A DNA stretch of 64,000 nt from Paulinella micropora (Eukaryota; Cercozoa; Imbricatea; Euglyphida), in assembly GCA_009731375.1 (NCBI GenBank), contig BJOX01000212.1, positions 425,045 through 489,044 of the forward strand, in the 5' to 3' direction. A program made the translations under genes and the position numbers. This document shows, in pieces, positions 1-7,411 of the stretch. Numbering within the stretch: the stretch's first letter is position 1; each line of letters starts with the position of its first letter. The notes beneath the pieces are model-generated. The model saw nothing but the letters and a program-made list of their open reading frames with translations, was not told where the DNA came from and made no database searches.

Positions 1-482
1 GCCATGGTAATCTTGACCAGCAGCACGTCCGCCGCTAATCTAAAGCGCCTCTTCTTGGCCATCTCGACAGACAGCTCGTTCTTGACCATTTCAAAGAGGA
101 TCTCGCACGAGAAGTGGCGCTCTGCTTTCTGTCCAAAGTTGAAAAAGCTGTTGGTGCCGGAGACGATGGCTACTACGATCAGGCAGGTCACGCTGACCCA
201 GTCGTAGCCCGCCCGGCCCGCTTCACATGCCTTAAAACCGAAGTTTCCCACAATCACTGAACAGATCGCCGGCACGATCGTAGACAGCAAGCCAAACAAC
301 AGAAAACGGTTGTAGTAGTAGTAGCCGGCCGAGTTGTTGAGGCGCGCGTGCAGGGCGCACTCGTCCACCACGCTCGCGAAATACTGCTCGTGTCTCGAAG
401 ACCACTTCTCTTCCTCTCGCTTTACGTCCGAGTCATCCGAGTCGTGCGAGTCCTCCCGCGGCGCTATAGTTTTCTCGTCCAT
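1..482 (-). CDS. Two-TM membrane protein, SLATT-like (partial)
   Basis: The minus frame is open from an ATG at 482 to the window edge; about 160 residues are visible and the C-terminus is outside. It has an acidic N-terminus (residues 1-30), a tyrosine-rich lead-in, then two hydrophobic helices at about 58-80 and 94-112, followed by an N-F-G-Q-K-A-E-R-H stretch and a basic cytosolic tail. This layout resembles SLATT/DUF4231-type two-helix proteins, which occur in bacteria and in some giant viruses; the family call is by eye. A promoter-like motif lies directly upstream (491-518). It is the first of a run of minus-strand genes. Function unknown, presumably a virion or host-membrane protein. 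Confidence 0.55.
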   Translation of the reverse strand, partial: MDEKTIAPREDSHDSDDSDVKREEEKWSSRHEQYFASVVDECALHARLNNSAGYYYYNRFLLFGLLSTIVPAICSVIVGNFGFKACEAGRAGYDWVSVTCLIVVAIVSGTNSFFNFGQKAERHFSCEILFEMVKNELSVEMAKKRRFRLAADVLLVKITM

Positions 483-490
483 CCTTTTTT

Positions 491-518
491 AAAAGAAAGT
501 TTGTGACAAGATTTAAAT
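491..518 (-). promoter_or_regulatory. Promoter-like motif
   Basis: Read on the minus strand: AT tract, then TCTTGTCACAAAC, then TTTTAAAA, ending about 9 nt before the ATG at 482. It matches the block-wide motif described in the findings. Confidence 0.5.
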
Positions 519-791
519 TTTCGTCTTCTTCTTCTTCTTCCGTCTGGCCGCTTTGAGCTTGAAGGTCGGCACGCTCGCGCTGTTCTTCTTTCTTTTGGTC
601 AGGGCCAGCAGGTAGCGCGTGTACTCGACCGGGTCGTGGTGGTGCTGCTCGACTGGGTCCGGCGGCGGTGCTGCTGCCGCTGCAGCTGGTGCTGGTACTC
701 TCCCGCGTGGCCCGCGAGGGGGTCGTGCGTAAGCCGCTCTGGAACTAGCTACACGACGTCCGATACCGGGCCGGAGGGCACGACCGGACAT
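513..791 (-). CDS. Small basic Ala/Pro/Lys-rich protein
   Basis: This 92-residue frame starts at the ATG at 791; an upstream in-frame ATG at 833 lies inside the promoter-like stretch, so I prefer the inner start. The protein has an Arg-rich N-terminus, an Ala/Pro linker, a short VEYTRYLLALTKRKK segment and a C-terminal tail of consecutive lysines. Such composition fits a DNA-condensing core or scaffold protein, but no family is recognised. It sits between a membrane protein and the penton-like gene. It is short and low-complexity; the promoter motif and an open frame within a compact gene run are the main support. Confidence 0.5.
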   Translation of the reverse strand: MSGRALRPGIGRRVASSRAAYARPPRGPRGRVPAPAAAAAAPPPDPVEQHHHDPVEYTRYLLALTKRKKNSASVPTFKLKAARRKKKKKTKI

Positions 792-813
792 ATCGCTTTT
801 TTTCTTCGCTTTC

Positions 814-848
814 TCTATATCTTCTCTTCTCACGAAGATTAAAAAAAA
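814..848 (-). promoter_or_regulatory. Promoter-like motif
   Basis: On the minus strand: run of T, AATCTTCGTGAGAAG, then GATATAG. It lies upstream of the small basic protein starting at 791. Confidence 0.35.
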
Positions 849-851
849 TTC

Positions 852-1676
852 TCATGCCTTGCTCAGCAGCATTTCCCAGTCTGCTCCATTGAGGTCGACC
901 TTGTCGCGCGTGTCCGGCGACACGACCTGGATGTTGAGATACTTGATCGGGCTAGGAAAGTAGACGTACTGGTCGTGCCTGTCCTGCGCAGAAGATTGGT
1001 AGCCACCGCTCGAGGCCAAGAACGGAATGATCAGGCTGGCCGAGTGATCCTTGGTGCCGCGCGTGACGCTGCTGCCGTTCCACACTTCGTAGAAGCCGCC
1101 GACCGAGTAGGCCAAGCTCGAGCACTCCTTGATCCGGATGCCAAGGCTAGTCGGCAGGCCCAGCGCCACCACGCTGGGCAAGACCCTGGTCTGCCCCGGA
1201 GTCAGCTGTGCCGCCGCGTCCTGTGCCGAAGTCTCGAAGCCGAGCACCGCGTGCGCGCTGTCCGTATTGGATTGCCTGCAGTAGATCGTGAACTCGGCGC
1301 CGGCGCTCAACGTAAACTGCAGCTTGAGGTGGGTATCGAGGTACGTGATGCCGATCGTCTGCCCGGGCTGCACGTACCCTTCGTTGATCAGCAAACTCTG
1401 CAGCGCGTCCGCCAGGGTCTCACCGGTGTAATTCTGCGATGGGATCGTAATGGTCACGTCGCCCGTGGCCGTGCTGGTTAGGTACAACTTGTTGTTTTTC
1501 GAATTCACGTTGTATAGCGCGTTGGGCACCGTGGCCCAAATGAGCTTGTACCGGCCCTCGATGGCCTCCGACAAGGGCAGCCGGAACTCTGCTGAATCGC
1601 CCACTCCCTGTACCCTGTCCCGGTCCTTGCTCCTGACCAGCAGGTTCATTTTGCTAATGTTGCGCAGAGAGCTCAT
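852..1676 (-). CDS. Penton-base/minor-capsid-like jelly-roll protein
   Basis: The product has 274 residues, with its ATG at 1676. The N-terminus carries the signature of penton-type minor capsid proteins of the NCLDV, polinton and polinton-like virus world: a LLVRSKDRDR stretch near residues 12-21, a strand-rich segment with FRLPLSEAIEGRY, then a PNALYNV-NSKNNKLYL motif around 51-66. The remainder is beta-rich and Ser/Gly/Thr-rich, as expected of a jelly roll. It would occupy the fivefold vertices of the capsid built by the MCP at 4698-6479. It is divergent from the fibre-like gene at 1734 and shares a 57-bp bidirectional promoter region with it. Family membership is by motif only. Confidence 0.7.
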   Translation of the reverse strand: MSSLRNISKMNLLVRSKDRDRVQGVGDSAEFRLPLSEAIEGRYKLIWATVPNALYNVNSKNNKLYLTSTATGDVTITIPSQNYTGETLADALQSLLINEGYVQPGQTIGITYLDTHLKLQFTLSAGAEFTIYCRQSNTDSAHAVLGFETSAQDAAAQLTPGQTRVLPSVVALGLPTSLGIRIKECSSLAYSVGGFYEVWNGSSVTRGTKDHSASLIIPFLASSGGYQSSAQDRHDQYVYFPSPIKYLNIQVVSPDTRDKVDLNGADWEMLLSKA

Positions 1677-1686
1677 TGTTTGTACC

Positions 1687-1733
1687 CGAAAAAACTTATT
1701 TTCCTGGTCACTAACTACTAACAGAATAAAAAA
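1687..1733. promoter_or_regulatory. Bidirectional promoter-like region
   Basis: The plus strand reads CTTATTTTCCTGGTCAC ... AGAATAAAA before the ATG at 1734. The minus strand reads TTTTATTCTGTTAGTAG before the ATG at 1676. Both resemble the block-wide motif, one per direction, within 57 bp. Confidence 0.5.
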
Positions 1734-2919
1734 ATGTCACTGACGCTCGGCGGCACGAAACGGCTGCGGCTGGAGGACACCATTGAGACCAAGCCGTTGC
1801 CCTCCATGACCACGGCCTTTGGAGAGCACAAGGTCGCGTACCCTACGCCGCTCTTGCAGGAGGCTTTCCCTTACGCCGGCTCGCTCAACCCGCGCAAGTT
1901 CACTACCTCTGGCACGGTGGCCTGCGCCAACGGCCTGGTGTCGCTGAGCGGCACGGCCCAGGCCCAGAGCCTCAGGCGCTGCAAGTACCGCGCGGGGCAA
2001 GGGCTGGTCTGCCGCTTCACTGCCATCTTTCCCGCGGCGGCGAACGCGGCCAATACGGCGCTGGCGGGCATCGGCGACGACTCCAACGGGTTCTTCTTCG
2101 TGCAGGACCAGACACAGCTCAACCGGCTGCGCATCCTGCACCGCAACGCGGGCGTGGACACGTACATCGACCAAAAGAACTGGAACCTGGATACCTGCCT
2201 CGGCAGTGACAGCTTGGACCGCAAGGACTGGTCAAAGGGTAATATCTTCGAAATCAAATTCCAGTACTTAGGCTTTGGCGCCATCGTCTTCTCGACCGAG
2301 CGGCAGCTGGACGGCGCCCTCGTGCCGGTGCACCGCATACGCTACGCGGGCGCCAACACCCTGCCGTCGCTGTCGAACGCTTCGCTGCCTTTCCGTCTGC
2401 AAGACAGGCTGCGCATACGCACAGCTGCGCAGCGCCTCGGTCGGTGTCTTTGTCGAGGGCTTTGTACGACAGCTTGGCCTGACCTTTGCTCGTCCCACCA
2501 TGCAGACCATCGGCGCCACCGAACAGAACGTGCTGACCATCCGCAACAAGACCTTGATTGGGGCCCTGGCCAACAACGACGTGCTGTACCCGCTGCTGCT
2601 GACGGTCGCCGTCGTAAGCGGCACGAAACCAGTGACCCTGCGCGTGCTGACCCAGGCCACGTTTGGCAGCGCGCCGACCTACGCGAACCACGACTCGGCC
2701 GCTTCTAATACCGAGTACAGCACGAGCTTGGTGAACGTCAGTGGCGGCAATGCGGCCGCGGCGTGCGTCGTGTCCTCGACCGGCTCGGCCGCCGCTTCGC
2801 TAGACTTGAGCAAGCTGGACATCAACGTCGGGCCCGGAGAAGTGCTGTGTCTGGCCGCCTCGACCACTACAGGCAGTGCCGACGTGTACGTGAGCCTCAG
2901 TTGGTATGAGGACGTATAA
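1734..2919 (+). CDS. Fibre-head/virion surface-like protein, frameshifted
   Basis: Two overlapping frames make one protein of about 390 residues: the first runs from the ATG at 1734 to near 2400, the second continues to the stop at 2919. The first part has the pattern of a beta-rich structural family of large viruses and phages: AGQGLVCRFTAIF, a GIGDDSNGFFF turn, LRILHRNAGV, WN-D, and a GFGAIVFS ... VHRIRYA segment. The second part resumes with RSASVGVFVEGFVRQLG, normally contiguous in the same domain. The break between about 2395 and 2430 therefore lies inside a conserved domain. It is either an assembly or sequencing error or a true disabling indel. Likely a surface fibre or minor capsid component, expressed with the capsid genes. 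Confidence 0.6.
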
Positions 2920-2947
2920 AAAAAGAAAGTTCGTCTCGTATTAAAAC
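2920..2947 (+). promoter_or_regulatory. Promoter-like motif
   Basis: A-rich tract, then AAAGTTCGTCTCGTATTAAA, ending about 20 nt before the ATG at 2968. It is a weaker match to the block motif. Confidence 0.35.
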
Positions 2948-2967
2948 AAAAGGAAAGATACACGAAA

Positions 2968-3615
2968 ATGAAAAAAGTGGTGTCAATCGACCCTGGGCTA
3001 AGAAATCTGGGAGTGGTAGTGCTCACAAAGGACAGCAGCACCAACGCTATCACCGTCACGTATGCCAGGGTGCTGGATGTTGCGCGGCAGGACGACACCG
3101 ACAGCTTCAAGATCAAGTCCCTGTTTGCGTGCCTGAACGCAATTGACGAAGTGTACAACGCTGACGTCTGTGTTATCGAGGACCAAAATTTCGGGAGAGC
3201 GAATACGAACGTCGATAATGTAATTGTCCAAGCGGCGGCTGGTGCAACTATGCTCAGTCTCGGTGCCAAGGAGCTACTCTTCTATCAGAGCTCATTCAAG
3301 TTCAGTTGCTTTTTCTCCTTGACGCCGGTCATGTCCGGACGGATCAAGGGCAAATTCAAGTTACAGTCCAGGGTGCTGGCACAGAATTTAATAGAATCGT
3401 TCGGCGTTACTGGTGACACTAGAGGCCTCAGCGAAAACGAGCACCTCTCGGATGCCCTTGGTCTCGCGTTCTGTGCGCTGGTTAGATCGAACGCACGAGG
3501 ACTGGGCGTCCAGCGGGGAGTGCCTCGCTCGCTGCCGATACCTGTTCCGAGTGGGGTGCAAACTCAGAAGAAGGAGCAGGAGCAGCCGCCTTCTGTTGGT
3601 TCCATTTCGAGCTGA
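2968..3615 (+). CDS. RuvC-like Holliday-junction resolvase (A22 family)
   Basis: This 215-residue protein has an RNase-H-fold nuclease pattern: SIDPGLRNLG at residues 6-15 with catalytic D8, CVIEDQ with E71, and EHLSDALGLA with D162. These are the acidic residues used by RuvC and by poxvirus A22-type resolvases to cut four-way junctions. In viruses of this group the enzyme resolves branched or concatemeric replication intermediates before packaging, so it would work upstream of the A32-like ATPase (14591-15973). The C-terminal 40 residues are low-complexity. Its 3' end overlaps the HMG-like gene on the opposite strand by 134 nt (3482-3615), so one of the two C-termini may be dispensable. Confidence 0.85.
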   Translation: MKKVVSIDPGLRNLGVVVLTKDSSTNAITVTYARVLDVARQDDTDSFKIKSLFACLNAIDEVYNADVCVIEDQNFGRANTNVDNVIVQAAAGATMLSLGAKELLFYQSSFKFSCFFSLTPVMSGRIKGKFKLQSRVLAQNLIESFGVTGDTRGLSENEHLSDALGLAFCALVRSNARGLGVQRGVPRSLPIPVPSGVQTQKKEQEQPPSVGSISS

Positions 3616-3772
3616 TGTACGCCATGCGCTCCTTGTGTTGCATCGCCTTGACCTCGGGCGTGGCCATCTGGTCCTTGAAGAACTGGTTATACGCGGATGG
3701 CGCCCTGTGCTTCTTTTCCTTGACAGGAGCAGTGGTGGCGTGGCCGCAAGTCGCGCAGTTGCTGGAAGACAT
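3482..3772 (-). CDS. HMG-box/YABBY-like small DNA-binding protein
   Basis: The product has 96 residues from the ATG at 3772; an upstream in-frame extension to 3832 crosses the promoter-like motif and is not favoured. It has an N-terminal CATCGHA knuckle (half zinc ribbon), then a KKHRAPSAYNQFFKDQM helix start and ERMAYISSKWNQ. That is the RAPSAYN...W signature of YABBY/HMG-box-like proteins, which are found in plants and also in many large algal viruses. The role is probably chromatin-like packaging or transcription. The gene is convergent with the resolvase and overlaps its last 134 nt. Confidence 0.65.
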   Translation of the reverse strand: MSSSNCATCGHATTAPVKEKKHRAPSAYNQFFKDQMATPEVKAMQHKERMAYISSKWNQQKAAAPAPSSEFAPHSEQVSAASEALPAGRPVLVRSI

Positions 3773-3795
3773 CTCTGGTTTTGCCTTTGTTCTTT

Positions 3796-3826
3796 GGTAA
3801 CAAAAGGGTGACAGAGGATTAATTTT
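3796..3826 (-). promoter_or_regulatory. Promoter-like motif
   Basis: On the minus strand: AATTAATCCTCTGTCACCC, then TTTTGTTA, 24 nt upstream of the ATG at 3772. Confidence 0.45.
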
Positions 3827-3922
3827 CTGCACTGCCTTTTGAATGGAGACAATTCAAATAGTTCGGCCGGGACCCGAATTCAAAAAAAAGCCGCGGGCGC
3901 GGCCTTGCCGCGTTCATAAAAG

Positions 3923-4664
3923 ATGACTTCGAGGATGACAGAGGCCGAGCGACGGGCCGTGGACGCCCTGATCGACCGCAGGTTCAAGAGCCCCGCGTTC
4001 AACGACATCGCGCCGACGATACCCGAACTGCTGGCGGGCTGTGTTCCGGTGACCGCGCGCAACAGCCAGCTCGTCGTGCACGAGGGCAGCGGCCAGGTCT
4101 TCTGTGTGCCCGCCCCCTTTGTGTCGTGCTCGTTCCTCGACCTGGCCGTCCTGGTGCAGCCGGTGGCGCGGCAGGTCATCTGCGCGGTNNNNNNNNNNTG
4201 ACCGGCATCTACCCGACGACCTCGTCGGCCTCGTCACCGAGTTCGTGCGCCCCGTGCGCTATGAGCCCTTGCCGGCCGGCGCCTGGTCCACCGGCTGCGA
4301 CCGACAGCAGCAGAGCGTGTTTTTCAACATCCAGCTGCCTTTATTAGACCTCGGCGGCCTGGGGCTGGCCGAGCGGTTTTACGAACCGTACCCGAGCGCC
4401 GGCCCGTTCGTGCCCCAGCTGGCGCAGGCCGTCGCCTCTCGGCGGCAGCGCTACTGGGCAGCCGCCGAACAAAATCTAAACGAGCGCTTGAGGGTGTTTT
4501 TCGGCCAAGTAGATAACCTTATTAAACAGTTTCTGTCTTACGCTTGCACCACTCGTTGTTCGTCCGGACACCGAACCGGAAAGTACAGGATGCACACGCA
4601 CCCGACCACCCCTATCACAATAACGGCGACAATCGCGGCCACGAGCGGTTCCATTTTCCTTTAG
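3923..4664 (+). CDS. Hypothetical protein with F-box-like segment, broken by gap
   Basis: From the ATG at 3923 the frame runs 88 residues to a 10-N gap (4189-4198) and then continues in a different frame as DRHLPDDLVGLVTEFV..., open to 4664. The unknown gap length explains the shift. The segment after the gap begins with LPDD-LVGLVTEFV, similar to the start of F-box motifs and to LPSDLLTEVLSWL in the gene at 16013. The last 48 codons lie antisense to a better small membrane ORF (4538-4654), so the true C-terminus may be earlier. No family is recognised. A GC-rich inverted repeat (CCGCGGGCGCGG) lies just upstream. Confidence 0.5.
4189..4198. other. Assembly gap (10 N)
   Basis: Fixed-size gap inside the hypothetical gene at 3923; the reading frame changes across it. 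Confidence 0.95.
4538..4654 (-). CDS. 38-residue single-TM protein
   Basis: A short minus ORF with its ATG at 4654 and stop at 4538. After MEPL it is one continuous hydrophobic helix (A, V, I and G rich, residues 5-24) followed by a short polar tail with PVRCPDEQ. It lies 44 nt downstream of the MCP gene on the same strand and is preceded by AT-rich sequence. Tiny single-span proteins are common virion membrane components. The competing plus-strand reading of the same bases is the low-quality C-terminus of the gene at 3923. Confidence 0.5.
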   Translation of the reverse strand: MEPLVAAIVAVIVIGVVGCVCILYFPVRCPDEQRVVQA

Positions 4665-4697
4665 CCTTTTAATTTATCAAAAAAATATATACTTGTT

Positions 4698-6479
4698 TTA
4701 GTTGTGGACTGCCATGGCCTCCAGGCGCCCGTTGCCCTCGTGCAGGTGGCGGAAGTAGGCGGAGTAGATGCAGACATCATACACGCCAGAGCGGAACCCG
4801 CGCTTGCCTGGCGTGTAGGTCTTGGGCAAGTACCACTGCTCACCGAGCCTTTCGGCCAGGGACTGGTCGTCCAGCGTGATTGTGAACTTCAGCAGGTCGT
4901 CCTTGCCGCAGATCAAGGGCTGGTCGTTGAGGTCAGTGAAAGTCGCGACCACCGAGGCGGTGGCGGCCTGGACGTTGGCGGCCGTGCCGGTCTTGCTCGC
5001 CAGCGAGATCTTGAGGCCCTTGCTCTTGAGGTACGAGTTTTTAGACAAAAGCGCGTTGATATTGGTCCAGGCACCCGTCGCGGGCATCTCGTAGTGCCAC
5101 ATGCTGGAGTTAACGGCTGCCAGCGTCTTGTCCTCGTCGACGTCCGCGATCGCTAGGACCACACCCTCGTACCGGAACGTCATCCGGTTGCTGCTAGTGA
5201 TGGTGATGCTGACGGACGGCACCAGCTCCAGCGTGGTCTCGGTCGGTGCGGCGGCCGTGTTGAACACGAGGCGTTCCCGTGCCCCTACAAAGTGCTTGTA
5301 GCCGTCCATCTCGCCGTCGAGCATGCCCCGCAGATCGTTCGAGAACGGGATCACGTACACGTTGTTGCTGTTGGCAAAGACTTCATTGAACATCTCGTTG
5401 GCCGTGTGCTCCCTAAAATAGCGCTCGTTCACGGGGGTGCCCTGACCAAGCTGGCTGCGCCCTTGCACGTCTTCCAAGTCGATCGTCGCGGTGTCTCCGA
5501 GCGCCTCGCACTTGAGCAGACGCCCGGTCGCTTCATAGGCGCGGTCGGGGTTGTAGGTGACGGCTCCTGCGTCGTAGCCCGTCTGGAGGCCCGAGCGGCG
5601 CAGGTACACGAACAGCGCCCCGCACCGGTGGTTGAACTGGTCCAAATCGACCGTGACTCTGGACGACGGCTGCATCACTTTACCGTGATCAATGAACTGT
5701 ACGTAGTCCAGGTACTGGTGGCGCACGGTCTTGCCGATCTTGTCCGGGTGCTTGCCCACCAACATACCGTTGGGCATGATCGTGGACGAGGAGATCAGGC
5801 GCACTTCCTCCAGCGTCGCGGTACAAGGGACGGTCTGCGTCGTCTGGTCCTCGACGAAGATCGAGCCGCGCGGGTAGAAGCGGACCTCCAGGTCTCCCCT
5901 CAGGTGGCTCAAATCGAGGTCGAGGCCGTTGATCAACAAGTGAACAACTGGCAAGTAGAACCACTGGACATCGCCGCTGCGCCACACGCGCGAGCTCAGG
6001 CGACCGTACATGTTCTGGTTGAACATGTCGTTGATGCTCGCCAACGCCTCTTGGCTCAGGGTGTTCAGCAGCAAGTGCAAGACCTCACCGTAGTATCTAG
6101 CCAGCTCTTGCCCGCTGGCCCTTTCGTAGATTTCGATACGGTCGAACCAAAGGGGCACTGGCAGGACACGGGAGTCGGTCGGCGTGCCGGTGGCCGCAAA
6201 CTTGATCTCGAAGCGAAGGGTGGCGTCCTGGATGGCTCCCGGGGACTTGTTATCGAGGATGAACGAGAAGTAGGCGGTGTTGTCGAGCGCGGCGGTGTTG
6301 GGCTTGGGCGTCATGATGGTCTGCGTCCAGACGGGGCGCGTGGGCATCTTGACGACATGCTTCGGGGCAACCACGACCGTGGCGCCAGTCGCTGGGTCGC
6401 GGTCATTGGCCTGCACGAGCTTGGCCTTCTTTCCGGACTGGAACATCGCGGTCTCGCTCTGTCGCTTGCCGCCGAACAT
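4698..6479 (-). CDS. MCP: Major capsid protein, double jelly roll
   Basis: This 593-residue protein starts at the ATG at 6479. It shows the NCLDV-type MCP pattern: a variable N-terminus, then strand-rich PVPLWFDRIEIYE (about 113-125), a helix with EVLHLLLNTLSQEAL, an FYLPVVHLLINGLDL segment with HLRGDLEVRFYPRGSIF, and a second jelly roll ending in a MEVH-like WYLPKTYTPG region. It would form the trimeric hexon-like capsomers of an icosahedral capsid around the penton-like protein (852-1676). The frame is intact over its full length with no stops, so decay is limited. It has a strong promoter-like motif upstream (6487-6520). The second-domain assignment is by general pattern, not alignment. 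Confidence 0.85.
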   Translation of the reverse strand: MFGGKRQSETAMFQSGKKAKLVQANDRDPATGATVVVAPKHVVKMPTRPVWTQTIMTPKPNTAALDNTAYFSFILDNKSPGAIQDATLRFEIKFAATGTPTDSRVLPVPLWFDRIEIYERASGQELARYYGEVLHLLLNTLSQEALASINDMFNQNMYGRLSSRVWRSGDVQWFYLPVVHLLINGLDLDLSHLRGDLEVRFYPRGSIFVEDQTTQTVPCTATLEEVRLISSSTIMPNGMLVGKHPDKIGKTVRHQYLDYVQFIDHGKVMQPSSRVTVDLDQFNHRCGALFVYLRRSGLQTGYDAGAVTYNPDRAYEATGRLLKCEALGDTATIDLEDVQGRSQLGQGTPVNERYFREHTANEMFNEVFANSNNVYVIPFSNDLRGMLDGEMDGYKHFVGARERLVFNTAAAPTETTLELVPSVSITITSSNRMTFRYEGVVLAIADVDEDKTLAAVNSSMWHYEMPATGAWTNINALLSKNSYLKSKGLKISLASKTGTAANVQAATASVVATFTDLNDQPLICGKDDLLKFTITLDDQSLAERLGEQWYLPKTYTPGKRGFRSGVYDVCIYSAYFRHLHEGNGRLEAMAVHN

Positions 6480-6486
6480 CGTTTGG

Positions 6487-6520
6487 TCAATATATAAGGC
6501 AACCAGAAAATAAAAATAAT
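6487..6520 (-). promoter_or_regulatory. MCP promoter-like motif
   Basis: On the minus strand: TTATTTTTATTTTCTGGTTG, then CCTTATATATTGACC, 8 nt before the MCP ATG. This is one of the clearest copies of the block motif with a TATA-like half. Confidence 0.55.
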
Positions 6521-6802
6521 TTATTTTTTGCCTGACATGATCACGGCGGCCGAGATCGCGACGGCCCCGATCGCGAGCGGCACGGTCACGCCCATCGTGC
6601 GCGCAGTCTTCTGCCGGTCCTCCTTGTTGTGCTGCTTGTTCTCCCGGTCCTCATACTTGCGCCGGCCGATGCGCGCGCGCTTGGCGGCGTGCTCGTCGGC
6701 CTTGGTTTGCTTGGCCTCTTGCTTGGCCGTCTCTTTCTCTTGCCTTTCTTCCTTTTTCGCGGCCTGCTTGGCCGTCCGGCGTTCGCGAGCTCGCTTGCCC
6801 AT
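6521..6802 (-). CDS. Basic protein with C-terminal TM helix
   Basis: The product has 93 residues from the ATG at 6802; the longer frame to 6922 begins upstream of the promoter motif and is not favoured. About 65 residues are highly charged (Lys/Glu/Arg/Gln) and helical, followed by a hydrophobic segment GVTVPLAIGAVAISAAVIM at residues 71-89 and a short SGKK tail. It is a tail-anchored topology: a basic domain that could contact DNA or capsid and an anchor in the inner membrane. It lies directly upstream of the MCP on the same strand. No family recognised. Confidence 0.6.
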   Translation of the reverse strand: MGKRARERRTAKQAAKKEERQEKETAKQEAKQTKADEHAAKRARIGRRKYEDRENKQHNKEDRQKTARTMGVTVPLAIGAVAISAAVIMSGKK

Positions 6803-6810
6803 CCGTAGAG

Positions 6811-6850
6811 CTTTATTTAAAAAACATTCGTGCGCAAGATTAAAATTTTT
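6811..6850 (-). promoter_or_regulatory. Promoter-like motif
   Basis: On the minus strand: TTTTAATCTTGCGCACGAAT, then TTTTTTAAATAAAG, upstream of the ATG at 6802. It overlaps the start of the neighbouring gene's stop region. Confidence 0.5.
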
Positions 6851-7218
6851 TAATACGTAATGACCGCACATATTTTTGCCAAGAGAGCAGCAATTTCTCC
6901 CAGGAAGGCTTGGTCCTGGCACAACTGTCTTTTAGCCACGAGGCGCTGCTGCAGCTGCTGGAGCTGCTGCGTGGGCGCGCGGAACTTGCAGGCGAGCTCG
7001 GCCCAGATTCCGGCCTCGGAGCGCACAAAGTCAGCGAGCTTGCCGTCCTTCCAGGCAGGCAAGAACCATGTCTGTACGGCCTCAACCTGCTGTTCAAGAC
7101 CTAGTCTCTGCAGCTGCTTCAGTTCCTTGATCTCCTCGAGCCGCAACAGCCCGTACTTTTGGAACACCGTCTCCAGCGCACCGAACAGCTGCGACAGCGC
7201 TTGTCTCTTGGTCGACAT
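6850..7218 (-). CDS. Hypothetical helical protein (122 aa)
   Basis: The frame runs from the ATG at 7218 to 6850. It is predominantly Leu/Gln/Glu/Lys with heptad-like runs (EEIKELKQLQRLGLEQQ; TQQLQQLQQRL), suggesting coiled coils at about 28-45 and 82-95. No known family. It overlaps the downstream part of the membrane-protein frame (7094-7366) by 125 nt in another phase. The two may be genuinely overlapping genes, or one protein (TM anchor plus helical domain) divided by an indel near 7200. No promoter-like motif is obvious before 7218, which favours the second reading slightly. Confidence 0.5.
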   Translation of the reverse strand: MSTKRQALSQLFGALETVFQKYGLLRLEEIKELKQLQRLGLEQQVEAVQTWFLPAWKDGKLADFVRSEAGIWAELACKFRAPTQQLQQLQQRLVAKRQLCQDQAFLGEIAALLAKICAVITY

Positions 7219-7366
7219 CGTCGAGCGGCACGTAGGCGTCTAGGTCGACGGCGGGCGGCTTTTTTGCTCTTGCTCTTTTCAGCAGCACTAGCAGGACCGC
7301 TAGCACAAAGACCAGGATTCCCCACACGGCTAGGGCTTCTTCTGGTGTCACGACAGTCGTGGTCAT
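7094..7366 (-). CDS. Small membrane protein, N-terminal TM
   Basis: The frame has 90 residues from the ATG at 7366. After a short N-terminus with TPEEALAVW there is a strong helix GILVFVLAVLLVLLKRARAKK (16-36), then an acidic VDLDAYVPLDDVDQE region. The remainder (from about residue 55) overlaps the 6850-7218 frame, is Ala/Val/Arg-rich and looks like out-of-frame reading. The real protein may therefore be the N-terminal 50-55 residues joined to the other frame. A clean promoter-like motif lies at 7371-7400. Confidence 0.5.
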   Translation of the reverse strand: MTTTVVTPEEALAVWGILVFVLAVLLVLLKRARAKKPPAVDLDAYVPLDDVDQETSAVAAVRCAGDGVPKVRAVAARGDQGTEAAAETRS

Positions 7367-7370
7367 CTTC

Positions 7371-7400
7371 TTAAGTGAAGGACCACAAGTTTTAATTTTT
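7371..7400 (-). promoter_or_regulatory. Promoter-like motif
   Basis: On the minus strand: AAATTAAAACTTGTGGTCC, then TTCACTTAAG, 4 nt before the ATG at 7366. Confidence 0.5.
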
Positions 7401-7411
7401 GCTTTCTTTTG

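Noticed and set aside
5292-6497. Long plus-strand frame across the MCP gene
   Set aside because: It is a GC-rich antisense shadow of the capsid gene with no domain logic of its own.
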